Below, in pieces: positions 10,049 to 20,920 of a stretch of DNA of 24,264 nt. The stretch is taken from NCBI GenBank assembly GCA_001632425.1, contig KV425571.1, positions 1 through 24,264 of the forward strand, written 5' to 3'. The notes beneath the pieces were generated by a model. That model searched no databases, was not told the origin of the DNA, and saw nothing but the letters and a program-made list of their open reading frames with translations. Source of the DNA: Neolentinus lepideus HHB14362 ss-1 (taxonomy: Eukaryota; Basidiomycota; Agaricomycetes; Gloeophyllales; Gloeophyllaceae). Each line of letters opens with the position of its first letter. The stretch's first letter is position 1. A program made the translations under genes and the position numbers.

Positions 10049-12978
10049 CAGGATGTCCGAAACAAAGTATTCGACCTATTTCCGGAGGCGGAGAGGTTAT
10101 TTATACGCGGGGTTTCAAGAAGACGCTGCGTTGAACTAGAGTAAGGACTGCTGACCACTGCCTCGCATCTTGCAACACCATCTCTAGGGCGGTCCGAAAC
10201 CGGAGCAAAGATGTCTCGGGAATATCGGGTATATTGTCGTATGATTCTGAATGCACTCGTACCATTGCACTTTCTCCGAGTCGAAGAGACACAGGATCGC
10301 CTTGGGCGCTAAATATTTATGCGCTGACGAAGACAAGATCTATGTCATTATCTGGGATGGACGTGGAGCAGCAAGTCTTGAGTTTTGCTTGCTGGCATTC
10401 TACCGGCTCCTAGTTGGACTTCGCATCTCAACAAGATTGTATTGGCAGGCTGAGATAGAGGTCAGTCTTGCTATCGCATTACTCTGGAGTGTGGATCGAC
10501 CAGAAGGGCGAACCGTAGTTACAAACCGCAGATGGCCCGAGCCAATTCGACCGAGTATTGACAGAATCAGAACCAAGCAGGCGATCGAACGGTAAAAATC
10601 ATGATAGAGTACTCCGATTCGGTGCTGTCGTTGCTGCGCCCAGTTCACTTCCATGACGCACGTACAAGGCGACGTTATAATAGGAGAATTTAAGAATCGG
10701 TTATCATATAAGCTTAGGGATTGCGGTATTATTAGCGGTCCGATGTCATTGACTCCCTGACACTATACTTGCGTGATGTTGCGTGCCTTTGCCTGTATTT
10801 GTCGCGTCTGTGATGGGAACTCTCAGCATCAGATTCGGACAAGGCATCTATGAACAATTGTGTGTATCAAGATAAATGTCCAGGACCATTGGCGGTAAGT
10901 AAGTCATTGCTATATCTAGTACTCGAAAAGTCATGTTGCCTGCAATGTACAAGATTGAATTATTGCTTTGAGCAATAATGAACGCGTAATAGATATGTGA
11001 ACGCTGCCAAAGTGTTGTGTACATGTATCTGTGAAAGGTAGCTACAACGATGACTCGTTACTAAATTACAGTCCTTCTAAGGAAATGATCCTTCCGGATT
11101 GGGGTATGACCACGTGGATTGGGTGGCGTCGATTATACTCAACCGCTCCTTGAACTTTGCAGTCTTCTGTAGCATCTTGGAATAATTTTAAGCGTATGGG
11201 CATGATATTTTGGGTCCGTTAAATATATTTGTTGCTGTGGATTTAGTCTCTTGGAGTCAGTTCGGCTCGGTAAATTTAATGAGTACTGAGTAGGCACTCG
11301 GTCAATACCCGTATGTCAATACCCGTCACCTGATCCCCGACGCTTGCAGTATGTAAGTCGCGCAGTTAAGTGTTGCAATAAATCAATCCCAAACTTTGAA
11401 ATCATCCTAAATAAGTTTGGTAGTTCGAACATTTGTACTTTGGATATTGCGAAAGCCGTTCTATTTACTACAAGCTTAAGTATTACTAAGGCTACTTAAG
11501 TCTCTACGGTGTGCTACTATTAAAAACTTATATTTGTGTGAGATAAGTTGAAACAATCACGCAACAAAAATGCTGAGCACTGAGACCTGAGATAGCGCCT
11601 CCATCCGCACTACAGAACTCAGCTTGCAACATTTGAGCCGGTCGGATTGGGGAGGGAGTGCCGTGGAACATAAATGCCGAGTTACTGGGGGATGGTATGT
11701 TTGTAATTATTATTAACAGCTTTTGATCGATGATCTTCCAGCTATTTTCCAGTTGTAGCACTGACTATAAAGTGAGTACCAAATCGGATTAAGTCCCTTG
11801 CGTAATACTTTTGCCCCTCCCCTCTCGTTATTGCACATATGCTCCCCATTTCAACACTAGATACTCCTTGGAATACTCTGTCACTTCAACAACATTTTTG
11901 TGAATTGTCTTTCAGAGTTGCATTTTCTATGGTATAAATCCATTTTGTGGATTTTCTGACCGTGGGAATCGATAGCCGGTTCCGTCTTTGAAGTTTGATT
12001 GACTGCTTGCTTTGGGTACAACTTCTCCTGACTCTAAAGTAGACTGGGCCTTATCGTTTTGTTATCGTGAGAGTTACTTAGGACTCGCCAAAGCAGTGTC
12101 CCGCCCTTGTCACTGTCCACGTCCGTCAGTTTATACCTCATACTCGGTGTCTTACTCGCATTGACGGCAGTTCCACAACAGTAAGCAATTGAACCAAGCT
12201 ACCATTCCATGGAGCAAGGCTTCGCAAGATGCGACGAGCTGTGGTTTGAAGACGGAAATGTGATTCTGCAAGCGGAGACGACCTTGTTTCGCGTCTTCCG
12301 CAGCATTATGGCCGCTTACTCGCAAATCTTCATGGACATGTTCTCCTTACCGTGGTCACAAGCCAACTCTCCAGAGGGCAGTGACGGGAAGGCATTGGTT
12401 GTCATGCACGACACCGCCGAAGACTTACGACACTTCCTCGGCGTGATATTCATACCTGGGTAAGTGCCACTTCTCTTTCTGTGTTTTCATACTAGTTCCG
12501 AACACGGACAATTGCTGAAGGTATTGAGACGAGAAATGGGAGAGCGACATTCGCATGATCTCGGCGACGTTGCGCCTCAGCACCAAGTACAACGCGACTG
12601 TCGTCCGACAACGTATCATCAAAGAGCTGTCGCTTATTTACCCAACAACCCTCGAGGCATGGAAAAAGAGATCTCACCCATGGCTGACATTCGGGATGTT
12701 CCGCCGCCGTGGCGCTCTCGCGGACCATCTGGGCAGACTCTGTAACATCCCGGCGATATTAATTGCCTGCAGCCTTCTATGATTACGTTAACAACTCAGT
12801 CGAGATGATATTGGCTGACTCGAAAGACGTTGATGGCAGACCGCTCGCAAAAGTCTCTTGGCTTGACAAGCAGACATGTCTTGTCTGGCTCGAGAAGATC
12901 GCGCTGAGGTACATGCAGGACGCGTACCTTATTGAAAGGTTACACGGCTGAAAATGGTTAAGGAATTAATTAGGGTAG

Positions 12979-12997
12979 GCGCCCGCTACTCGGGCGC
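12979..12997. repeat. Perfect GC-rich hairpin inside the BTB pseudogene
   Basis: GCGCCCG (12979-12985) and CGGGCGC (12991-12997) form a perfect 7-bp stem with a 5-base loop, in otherwise AT-rich DNA. It lies just 3' of the truncated BTB reading frame. It may be part of a small insertion or a 3'-end structure. Confidence 0.5.
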
Positions 12998-13121
12998 TTC
13001 TTATATACTACTCGTACATGTTATGCTAGAATGTTACAGAGTATACTATAACATTTAATATGAAATAAATTGAAATACTCGAATATTCTATAATGTCCTT
13101 TAAGCGTCTACAAGGGCGCTT
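12992..13121. repeat. 8-bp direct repeat flanking an AT-rich insert
   Basis: GGGCGCTT occurs at 12992-12999 and 13114-13121, bracketing 114 bp of AT-rich sequence within the gap of the BTB gene. An 8-bp duplication is the size made by hAT-type transposons, but I see no matching terminal inverted repeats, so an insertion footprint is only a possibility. Confidence 0.25.
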
Positions 13122-13457
13122 GTGGCTTGTCCACGTGCATGGCCGAGATGCCCGATGTCACGTGATTCGTTCCAACATCCCTAGTCCACGAAAACTGCTA
13201 TGTCAAGGAGACGTGCGAGAAGGGGAGGGCTACGTTCCTTCACGAATATCATGAGGGCACGGTTGCGCTCCGGCGAGTCGTGTATCCTGTGTTGAGTGGG
13301 AACTTGAAGTCGAGTAGCAGATACAAGCGGTACTTCTGCGTTGACTGTGCATCCGAGATGGAGGCGGCGATGGGTGCAGGAGATGTGGGAAGATCTTCCT
13401 GGAATGTTCGGCTTGCCTCCTTGGGAAACGCCAAAGCAGCAGAGCATGTACACTTGA

Positions 13458-15674
13458 GTACTGTAACCTCTGCTCCACGCGGGATACGTGAAATTGTGCG
13501 TGTTAGTATGTTGTTATGTGATATATATCTGACCCAACTAGCCTGCCACTGTAGGTGGCACTTACTAGAAGACTCGACGTAAGTATAGCATCCGGTTTTC
13601 GCAAACCTGCGCGCGATTGTGAGTAGTCGAGGTCGAGTTTTGTCTTCTTCAGTCTCTTCGAGCACAATTATGCGATTTTCTGGCAGACGAAGGGCCTTAG
13701 AATCGCTTAGCACATTGACGATCTGCGAAGACGACGGTTCGAATTACTCTCTCAGTGCATAATGATGACTTGTAAATGACCGCATGCACAGGCGCAGTAC
13801 GTCGCGAATCGTACAGCGTCTGATGGGCCGTGTTTGGACTCTCGCTCGTCATGTGCGCGCATCGTCAAGGATACGCTGTACATAACAGCGGATCCTGGTA
13901 TTTTTTGCGATGCTTGTACGCATGACATTGGGGTTGCCGTCGTGAGAAGAACTTGAGGAACAACATCTTGTCGTGGTTTAGGTGTCTGGGCTAATCACGA
14001 TGTACAAGCCTCCCTTCTCCTCTTTTCTTGCCTTGACCAAAACAGTCTAACTTGTGTATCAGATTGGTTAGAAAAAGGTCAAGGCCGTGTTTTACCCGTC
14101 TCAAAGTACCTTCTATCTTTTGTCCTTACGAAAACGCCCTGGCAGATCATAACCAGCACAATGGGTATGTGTGCAGCGCTTGATGACGCGCGTAAGACAC
14201 ATGCTAGCCATGCACGTACCCGCGAGAACGGTGGCAATAACATCGGACGGTAGGGTGACATCCTAGGACGCTGGACGATCAGTTAACTTTCAGTCAGGAG
14301 CAGTCAAGCCGCGCGTCATGAAGCGTCTGGGATCGCTTCTGCATACCTAGATAAGCCCGTCTCTCATTGGATGTGGGCTACCTGAGGCAGGGCGCGCGTT
14401 GACCCCACGACGACGGACGCACGGCTGGAAATGAATGGCAGATTGGTTTGGGGGTATTCAAGCGCGTCTACATGTACGGACGTCTAGATACGCAGAGGGG
14501 GTACAAGGATGTTTAGAGTGCACGTCGGTGGGCTGGACGAGTCTGGGTTGGCAGGATATGAGATGCATTTGAGTACGATGGGGTCGTCTGGAGGAATGAG
14601 TGAAATGGGGTCGGCTGGGGTAGTCTGGAAGATCGGGTGTGGTTATGAGCGGCTTGGAAGAGGACGGCCACTTTGAATCCTCGAATGAAAGGGAGCATGA
14701 TCTACCATCCGAGATGGGCGATACTGCATGGGCGATAAAATGGGTAGAGGTGGGGTGTTGAGATTACTGACCTTGGTCCGCGAGGGTCGATCACAAGAGT
14801 AGTCGTAGTCAAAACATGGTTAGAGTCAACGCAGGTAAGTCCGACGGTACGGGCGAGAGAAATCAAGCGTCTGATAAGGTACCAAAGAAGTTATATCCGG
14901 AGTCTTCGCCGATGTCATCAAGCATTGGGCATCATGATCGCCGTGGTTTGTTACTTGAATTAAGTAGGGTAGACGATATGCTCGCGAGCTACTCCAAGTC
15001 TCGTGGCAAGGAAACGATGGTGGGACGTCCCTGATCGGTTACGACCTGCGACCATAAGAAGTGACAAGCCACGGGAGAGCACACGCCGAATCGTCTCTTC
15101 TCAGGAGACAGGTTGACTTGTGGGCTGGATGCGTGTACCCGTAGTTGGGGGTGGCGCCACCATGGGTAAGACCTCCTGCGTAGTGCTCTTCTTCGACGCA
15201 CACGACCATCACTGCAGGTATGCGTGTGGCGAGGGAGAGCGGAACGAGGGAATTACCTGTGGGATTGAAGATGTCCTGAAAGAGTGGTCAAGAGCAGGTA
15301 GAAGGAAAATTGTGTCGGTTGAGCCATCGTTATATATGTTACGCCGTCGGGGACGGTACCGTGAGCCGAAAAGAATAGTCCACCGAGACGATACGGAGGC
15401 TCGAAGAAGCCAAAAATAATAAAAAAACTATGTGTTTTGGTCATAATTATGACAGAACCTAGGCGACCTCTACTCACATACAGCAGCTTGTATTGATTTA
15501 CAAACTTGGAAGTCAGCGGCCTGCTACTATGACCATCTCGACATGGGAAACACGTAGTTGGACCGTAGCGCGTGTACAGTAGTTACCTGTCCCTTGGAGT
15601 CTTTTAGAGTTGGTACGTGGACTAGGGTTTGGGTGGCCCCAAGTGGGGAAGATGAGATGAACGCTCGTACGAAA
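13458..15674. other. Gene-poor stretch with weak ORFs only
   Basis: No gene is supported. An ORF at 13249-13713 (-) is antisense to the BTB remnant. ORFs at 14816-15034 (+, ATG start, serine/lysine-rich) and 15120-15419 (+) show no family signature, and several are contradicted by open frames on the opposite strand. A perfect GTAAGT donor follows the first codons at 14816, so a spliced unknown gene cannot be excluded. Confidence 0.4.
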
Positions 15675-15682
15675 TGACGTCA
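15675..15682. promoter_or_regulatory. Perfect CRE palindrome TGACGTCA, distal HAM1-like promoter
   Basis: This is a second perfect CRE, 541 bp upstream of the ATG of the HAM1-like gene. The motif would bind Atf1/CREB-type bZIP factors. Regulation is inferred. Confidence 0.4.
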
Positions 15683-15979
15683 CGAACTCGGGTTTACTTG
15701 GCGTCGCTCCTCTGAACAAAATGAAAGTGTTTCAAGTCCCTATGTTGACATCGATCATAGCAAGTGGGATGTGGACGATCGAGATCTGCACGTGCGTCGA
15801 GTGGAGAGCGATCACCTCCATCGTGCCCCTCCACAACGCGGCTCCGATACCTAAAAACATATCATCGCTGACGAGTGTGAAAATAGAGACGTAACAGGAT
15901 ATTCTTGCATGATTGAATTTTTCGAGTTGTTGGCCGTATGCAAGTGGCTTATGATTGGTCGAAGACCGACCCAAAAAGG

Positions 15980-16007
15980 TATATAATGGTGCGCGTGACG
16001 TCACGCG
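15980..16007 (+). promoter_or_regulatory. TATA box and 16-bp CRE-centred palindrome, HAM1-like promoter
   Basis: TATATAA at 15980-15986 is followed by a third perfect CRE at 15996-16003, whose flanks extend it to a perfect 16-bp palindrome (CGCGTGACGTCACGCG, 15992-16007). It lies about 210 bp upstream of the ATG at 16216. A related core, GACGTC, lies at 16105-16110. If transcription starts just after this TATA box, the 5' leader is about 200 bases long and contains an upstream ORF at 16026-16091 (21 codons plus TGA), which could damp translation. Confidence 0.5.
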
Positions 16008-16215
16008 TTCCTTCACTCCAACGTAATGGGCAGGAGGATGTCCTTTCGTGTCAAGTGGCTGTCAGCCTGGAGCCACTACTTCATATTGTGATATGACGCT
16101 TCGCGACGTCATAGCCGTGCCCACCTACTTAAACATCGACGACGGACGTGCCCATCTCAGAATTTCCCCCGCACGACTGTTCACGACCATCTACTAATCT
16201 ACGACTTTAACTATA

Positions 16216-19028
16216 ATGTCTCTTCCCACTGCGACCAAAGACATCTCTGACCACCCTGCGAAGGGCTCCGTCACCGACCCCGTCAACAAGCGGGAAAAGG
16301 ATGCCGATGTTGACCGCAAGGTGCGCGACTTGGTCTATCCCGCTTGCCCCACTAACGTCCCCACAGCTCCGGTTCTACGGTGTCATAGAGGCTTTCCGCC
16401 AGGGCCGCCTGCCGGACAACCAGCAGATCGACCGCACCCTCAAGTACGTCGTCGACCACGAGCCCATCGACACCAACGCGCTCTCGCCCGAGGGCAAGCG
16501 CCTCATCCAGGACACCCGCGACATCATCGAGACCGCGCGCATCATTGTGGCGAAGAAGAACAGGGACGAGCTCTTCCAGAACTTTGTCTGGCATACGCGC
16601 GGCGTTGACACTGATCAGGTGAAGACGGACCCGAATGACGTTTTGCCCGTCGACCAGGAGAAGGCGAAGAGCGATGGTAAACAAGGTCAGCCCAAATTTA
16701 CTTTAAGACGTGTTGACTTGGTACTGATTCCGAGTCTCAGCCGTACAGCACCTGCGCACTCTCCTCACTCTCGTTCTCGCAAATTCCGAGGTCCGCAAGC
16801 TCCTCTCAGACTTCTCCGTCATCGGGCGCGACCTGCTCGCCAAGGGCGCCGCAAAGGCCGCGACGCACATTGGACCCGATCAGGAGCGCCTCGCGCAGGT
16901 CGACCAGACAGCGCCGAACGACCAGTTCATCACCGAGGGCGGGCGCGTTGCTGGCCCGGAAGAGACGCCCGTGCTCGAGGCGAGTGTGCCCGGCATGGAC
17001 GCGAAGATCAAGCAGCACCCGCGCGAAGAGCTCGGTAACGGTGCGACCGTCAACGTCAACGGAGAGGAGAAGAGCGGTGACCAGGCCTATCGCGAGGGTC
17101 AGGACAAGATGCAGGAGCTGCGTGAGCGCGGCGAGGGCGAGGCCGAGAGGCAGGCGAACGATATCCAGAGGGACGTTGATGAGACCCCTGAAGATACCGA
17201 CGATGCCAAGGCGAAGAAGCAGGGTCTTATGAATCGCATGCGCGGAATGAGAGTGAGTGCGACTTCTTGTATTTGTCTTGAACTGGACTGACTGTATGCG
17301 CAGGATAACATCACGGACCGCATTCCCCAGCAGCACAAGGACCGCGCGAACGATCAGCTCGAACGTGGCCGAAAGTTCTTGACTGAGGAGTACTTCCCTG
17401 AGGAGCGCCGCGACCAGTTCATCTTCCGCGGCAAGAAGGTTATTATCGAGTGTCAGAAGCACAGCGACTACCAGGAGAGCATCCGGTGGCTGCTGAGCTT
17501 CCTCGAGGAGTACGCGTCGCATGGACGCAATGCGGCGAGCGATCTGAAGGACCACCACCAGCAGAATGTTGCTGGACAGGGCTCGATCCAGACGGCTACG
17601 ACGGAGTTGAGGACGCTGCTGGAGCGGTTTGCGAATAACCAGGTCGGTATATGCTATTATTTCCTTTGCAGGCGTTGAGCTGATGAGGTGTTCAGAGCAT
17701 GGACCCCATCATCGATGCTTTCAACCAGTTGTCGGAAGATGCTCGCCAGGACGAGGAGCTTAGGAAGTGGTTCAAGAGCGTCGATGCGTATGTTCGCAAG
17801 GTTCGTGTTGACATGCAGGTGGACGTGGATTGAGCGCTGATGGCTTTGTTACGCAGGTGCTGCTCGAGCCTGGCTTCGTCATTGAGCCCCAGTGCAACCA
17901 CGAGGCCAACGAGCTCAAGGATTCTGGGCGCTACTTTTACGATGACAAGTACAAGGGTCACTTTGACAACCTGTTTGACACTATTGGCAGCTGGTTCCGT
18001 GCGATGGGTGATGACCCCTTGAATAAGCGGTGTGTGGAGTTTCCTGCGGCATGCTCGGGCGTTGCTGACGCGTTACAAATAGGTTCGGTAATGACTGGGC
18101 TCGCCTGACCCGCGACTTGCTGTTCGACAGCGAGGGCAGTCTCAAGTACAAGCCCGAGCTGTGGAACGACGTGCGCAAAGTCATCATGCCGACGCTGATT
18201 GACCAGGTCGGCTACATCCCCATCCCGCGCATCGAATACACGGACAAGGAGCTTGATCTTGTCATTGAGAACTTGACGCTGTCGGGGCGGAACGTGTTCC
18301 CGAACTACGTGACGCTGGAGGCGCACAACCACATGAAGTTCTCGCCGTACAACGCGATCTCGGACGAGATGCACCACGAATTCATACTTACGCTCGGCCA
18401 TATTCAGGCGGACATGCGCGACGTGGCGTTTTACTTCCGCAAGAAGAGCGGGATCCCAAAGTTGACGGACTCGGGGCTCGCGGATGTGCTCCTCGGCGGG
18501 AGCGGGCTGACGGCGACGATCCACCTTGTTGGGAGCAACAAGGACCGGAGCAGTGTGTTCAAGGTGAAGAATGTGAACGTGAAGGTGGACTCGCTCAAGT
18601 TCTCGATTCGGGACAGCAAGCACGATTTGCTGTACAAGACGCTGCGGCCGTTGGCTACTGGGCTGGTGAAGAAGCAGATCCAGAAGGCGCTGGAGGGCGC
18701 GCTGCGCACGGGGCTCGAGTACGTGGACGGGCAGCTCGTGACTGTGCGGGACCGGTACCAGGACGCGAAGGCGAGCGACGAGACGAGCCGGACGCAGGTG
18801 CTGCAGGAGCTGTTCCAGAGTAAGAAGGATGAGGCGAGCAGTCGGGCGAGTGTGGCGGAGAGTAAGAAGAATGAGAGGGGCAGTCAGTTTAAGGTTGTGA
18901 GTAAGCGGGACTCGGTGATTATTCCGGAGGGGGGCCACCCCGCTGGGTGGGTGAATCGGACGACGGAGAGGGCGGAGGCGGCGGCGACTGGGAGGGAGTG
19001 GAGGTCGGAGGCGTTTAGTATTGTGTAG
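16216..19028 (+). CDS. HAM1-like protein (hyphal anastomosis family), 829 aa
   Basis: The seven exons are 16216-16320, 16367-16676, 16741-17252, 17304-17642, 17696-17800, 17857-18029 and 18083-19028. Introns are 46-64 bp, all GT...AG, and the sum is 2490 bp with no frame break. The protein carries the features of fungal HAM1-like proteins: a long N-terminal domain beginning RFYGVIEAFRQGRLPDN, with PVLEASVPGMDAK and a charged, coiled-coil-like Glu/Lys segment (residues about 225-300). The QQHKDRANDQLERGRKFL...EYFPEERRDQF helix region comes next. The C-terminal half contains NDWARLTRDLLFDSEG, PNYVTLEAHNHMKFSPYN and TLRPLATGLVKKQI, and closes with GGHPAGWV and a charged tail. Family members have been linked to hyphal fusion and, in Cryptococcus, mating; molecular activity is not settled. 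There is no signal peptide or membrane span. The GC-rich third positions differ from the neighbouring F-box genes. Length and ends look complete. Confidence 0.92.
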
Positions 19029-20920
19029 GCGGTGGGGATGGGACGACGTTTTTACCCGTTGGCTGTACGCGATACTCGTTGTATTCGTTTGATGTACCGG
19101 TTTAATACCCTGAAGTTTACTGGTTGTATTTGTTCATTGGCGGAGTGGAATGGAATTAGGTTGTGGTTTCTCGGTATTGGGTGGTAGTTGGGCCGGTTTC
19201 TGGATAGTAGTTGCATCGGAGTAAAAGTTGACGAGGAGGATGTGGTGGGATGGGACGCTGTTGCTGGTGGACTTGTGTGGGCGTCTTGTCAAGATGCGGT
19301 ATTTGTAGCTCGGAGCGGCGCATCAGATCTCAGGAGTGCCTCCATTTCGCCAACGAATGGTCACTCGATAATATATTCTTCTAGTGTGCGTACTCTTCTG
19401 CCGTTAGCATCGTCTCGAATTCCAGTATATAGTTTCCGGGAGGTCTTCGTTTCGAAAGAATCTATCGTGGACTCTATGTCATCGACGTGGCGCAGAAACG
19501 GCCCCGCTTGAGATAATGGATGGAGTGCCTCCTGGGTGTCCATTTTTTGATTTAGGCGTATCGGGAAAAAGAGGTTCTCGTGCGGCTCGATAATTGTTGG
19601 TAAAACTGGAACGTACGTGTAATCAATCACTGAATCCCGAAGACAGCCGGCTGTTAAGGTCCCAGAGCCATTCATATACAGCAGTGATGTTCAACGAGAG
19701 TTGTTCATCTAGAGGCGGCGACTAGATGCCGCTGTCAATACAGGGCTGATAAAGGCGCACAACATGAAGTAGATTGTCAGAGAACCAGGCAGAAATGGTG
19801 ACTTCGATGTAGGTGACTACAGGTGCTCGTACGAGCAATGAATCGATGGTTCCAGGGAATGAGAGATGATGTAAAGCGCAGATGATGATGCGAGTCCAAA
19901 TATTTGCTGAGTCGCATGACCATGTTGGCCTATTATATGTGAGAAGCGTGTCGATACAAAGCCCAAGCACTGGCTCGTGACCAGCCTGTCGTACAGTCAT
20001 TAAAGCGGAATGGCTGGTCACGAGCCTACCCAAACATACGCAGCCCCTCACCGATCTTGGGCACACTGGTGTCTCAGTGACTAACAAGAATGCATGCGGA
20101 CGTATCACTGGAGATCCTCTTCTATCTCGGCCGTCCAGAGGAACAGAGGTAAAGCGTAATTGAAGGCAGAGTGTTAATTACAAGATAGACAAGCTTAGAA
20201 AGTAGTCTGAGAATGCGAACCTGTTTTAAAGATCCTCTGACTTACAACTTTGGGCGCCTGGGTAGGGATCTGGTGTATCTTTTATCATGATCTCCTCACG
20301 TCTAGCTCGGATGTGACAGGGAGAGACATATGGTTGAATATCTAGCCAGCCTTCGCAGTAAACGTGGAACATTGTCAATTATGCCTTCGAACTTCTAGAG
20401 TCTCGCAAAGCTCTAGGGCCTAGATACGGCTGGCATGCCAAGTCAAGACTCGAGTACCAATGTAGCGGTCTTGCCTTCGAGCTATGACAGGTATGAATTA
20501 GTTCGCTGATACTATACGTTCAGGCTTGAGAGAGATGTAAGAGTAGCTCAGGATGGACGTCAAATCTTTAGAATGCTGACGACAGCAAGAGTGACTCGTC
20601 GCGTGATCTATAAAATTATATGACTTTAAAGCGTCTTTCAATCTTTGGTTCGATCCGCATCTGTTCAATTTCTCTAATCAAACTATCTAGGAGGTGAATA
20701 TAATACCTACATGTGCCGTATAATATAAGCTTCAGTCTAAAGTAGACGCGCACCGGTACTTGAGCGCTTTAATTTGAGAACGAAGTTCGACACGTGCACG
20801 CGTGATGGATTGAAAACCTGTGCTTCGCAGATTTCCGACTAGTCACGACTATGTATCGCGACCAACTCCTCCAACTCCTCCATATAACGAATTGCCTTGA
20901 ATTCCCTTACGTTCTGGCCT
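19029..20920. other. Gene-poor stretch between the HAM1-like gene and F-box copy B
   Basis: It begins with the HAM1-like 3' region. Two minus-strand open frames, 19675-19361 (ATG start, 104 codons) and 20108-19722 (128 codons, no ATG), read like protein in places (VPVLPTIIEPHENLFFPIRL; RLYQPCIDSGI) but have no domain I know and no splice link. They could be relics of another gene. The region also holds the long perfect inverted repeat at 19972-20026. TATA-like AT runs at 20722-20732 lie about 190 bp before copy B. Confidence 0.4.
19972..20026. repeat. 15-bp perfect inverted repeat with 25-base loop
   Basis: The left arm GGCTCGTGACCAGCC (19972-19986) is exactly reverse-complementary to the right arm GGCTGGTCACGAGCC (20012-20026). 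The stem has no mismatch and ends abruptly on both sides. It would fold into a strong hairpin as DNA or RNA. No second copy is visible in this window. Confidence 0.85.

Larger units (their letters stand above)
9774..12208. other. Long gene-poor, largely AT-rich stretch
   Basis: The left end is the Rds1-like promoter. Beyond about 10100 no gene is supported. An ATG-started ORF of 114 codons at 10251-10595 (+) overlaps open frames on the other strand and has no domain or splice context. 10690-12200 becomes AT-rich with short ORFs. A 12-bp word (GTCAATACCCGT) is repeated at 11301-11312 and 11315-11326. I see no transposon ends. It may be degraded repeat DNA or plain intergenic sequence. Confidence 0.45.
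12209..13457 (+). pseudogene. BTB/POZ-domain protein gene, apparently decayed
   Basis: The ATG at 12209 opens a BTB-like N-terminus of the agaricomycete type (CDELWFEDGNVILQAE, TLFRVFRSIMAAYSQIF, DMFSLP, EDLRHFLGVIFIPG). Exon 1 ends at 12459 with a GTAAGT donor. The next homologous block (MISATLRLSTKY, LSLIYPTTLEAW, 12555 onward) is in another frame. The natural acceptor (12519-12520) leads straight into TGA at 12525-12527; only an unusual AG at 12543-12544 avoids it. At 12762 a one-base shift separates NIPAIL from PAAFYDY. That frame ends at a TGA at 12949-12951. About 200 bp of AT-rich DNA follows, then 13166-13379 resumes with CYVKETC, YPVLSGN and FCVDCASEME, and a further shift at 13379 leads into MWEDLPGMFGLPPWE, ending at a TGA at 13455-13457. 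Such proteins often bind partners through BTB, sometimes as CUL3 adaptors; here function is probably lost. Assembly errors are the alternative. Confidence 0.72.

Noticed and set aside
10251..10595. 114-codon ATG-started ORF
   Set aside because: No domain, splice context or promoter, and overlapping open frames on the other strand. Left as part of the gene-poor stretch.
13249..13713. 154-codon minus-strand ORF
   Set aside because: Its second half is antisense to the BTB C-terminal remnant, whose motifs (VDCASEME, LPGMFGLPPWE) are on the plus strand. The first half has no recognisable domain.
15120..15419. ORF containing a string that fits the Walker A pattern (GGATMGKT)
   Set aside because: The match is short and isolated: no Walker B or other NTPase motifs, no plausible neighbours in frame, and an open frame on the other strand. 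Chance is the simpler explanation.
16806..18938. Long minus-strand ORFs of 250 and 326 codons
   Set aside because: They are antisense to the HAM1-like exons. GC-rich third positions remove stops on the opposite strand; their leucine/valine/arginine-rich translations look like codon mirror images.
20640..20665. GGTTCGATCC, a perfect match to a tRNA B box
   Set aside because: The flanking bases do not form a T stem, and no A box or acceptor stem lies at tRNA spacing. Similar GGTTCGA words at 633, 1421 and 13733 fail for the same reason.
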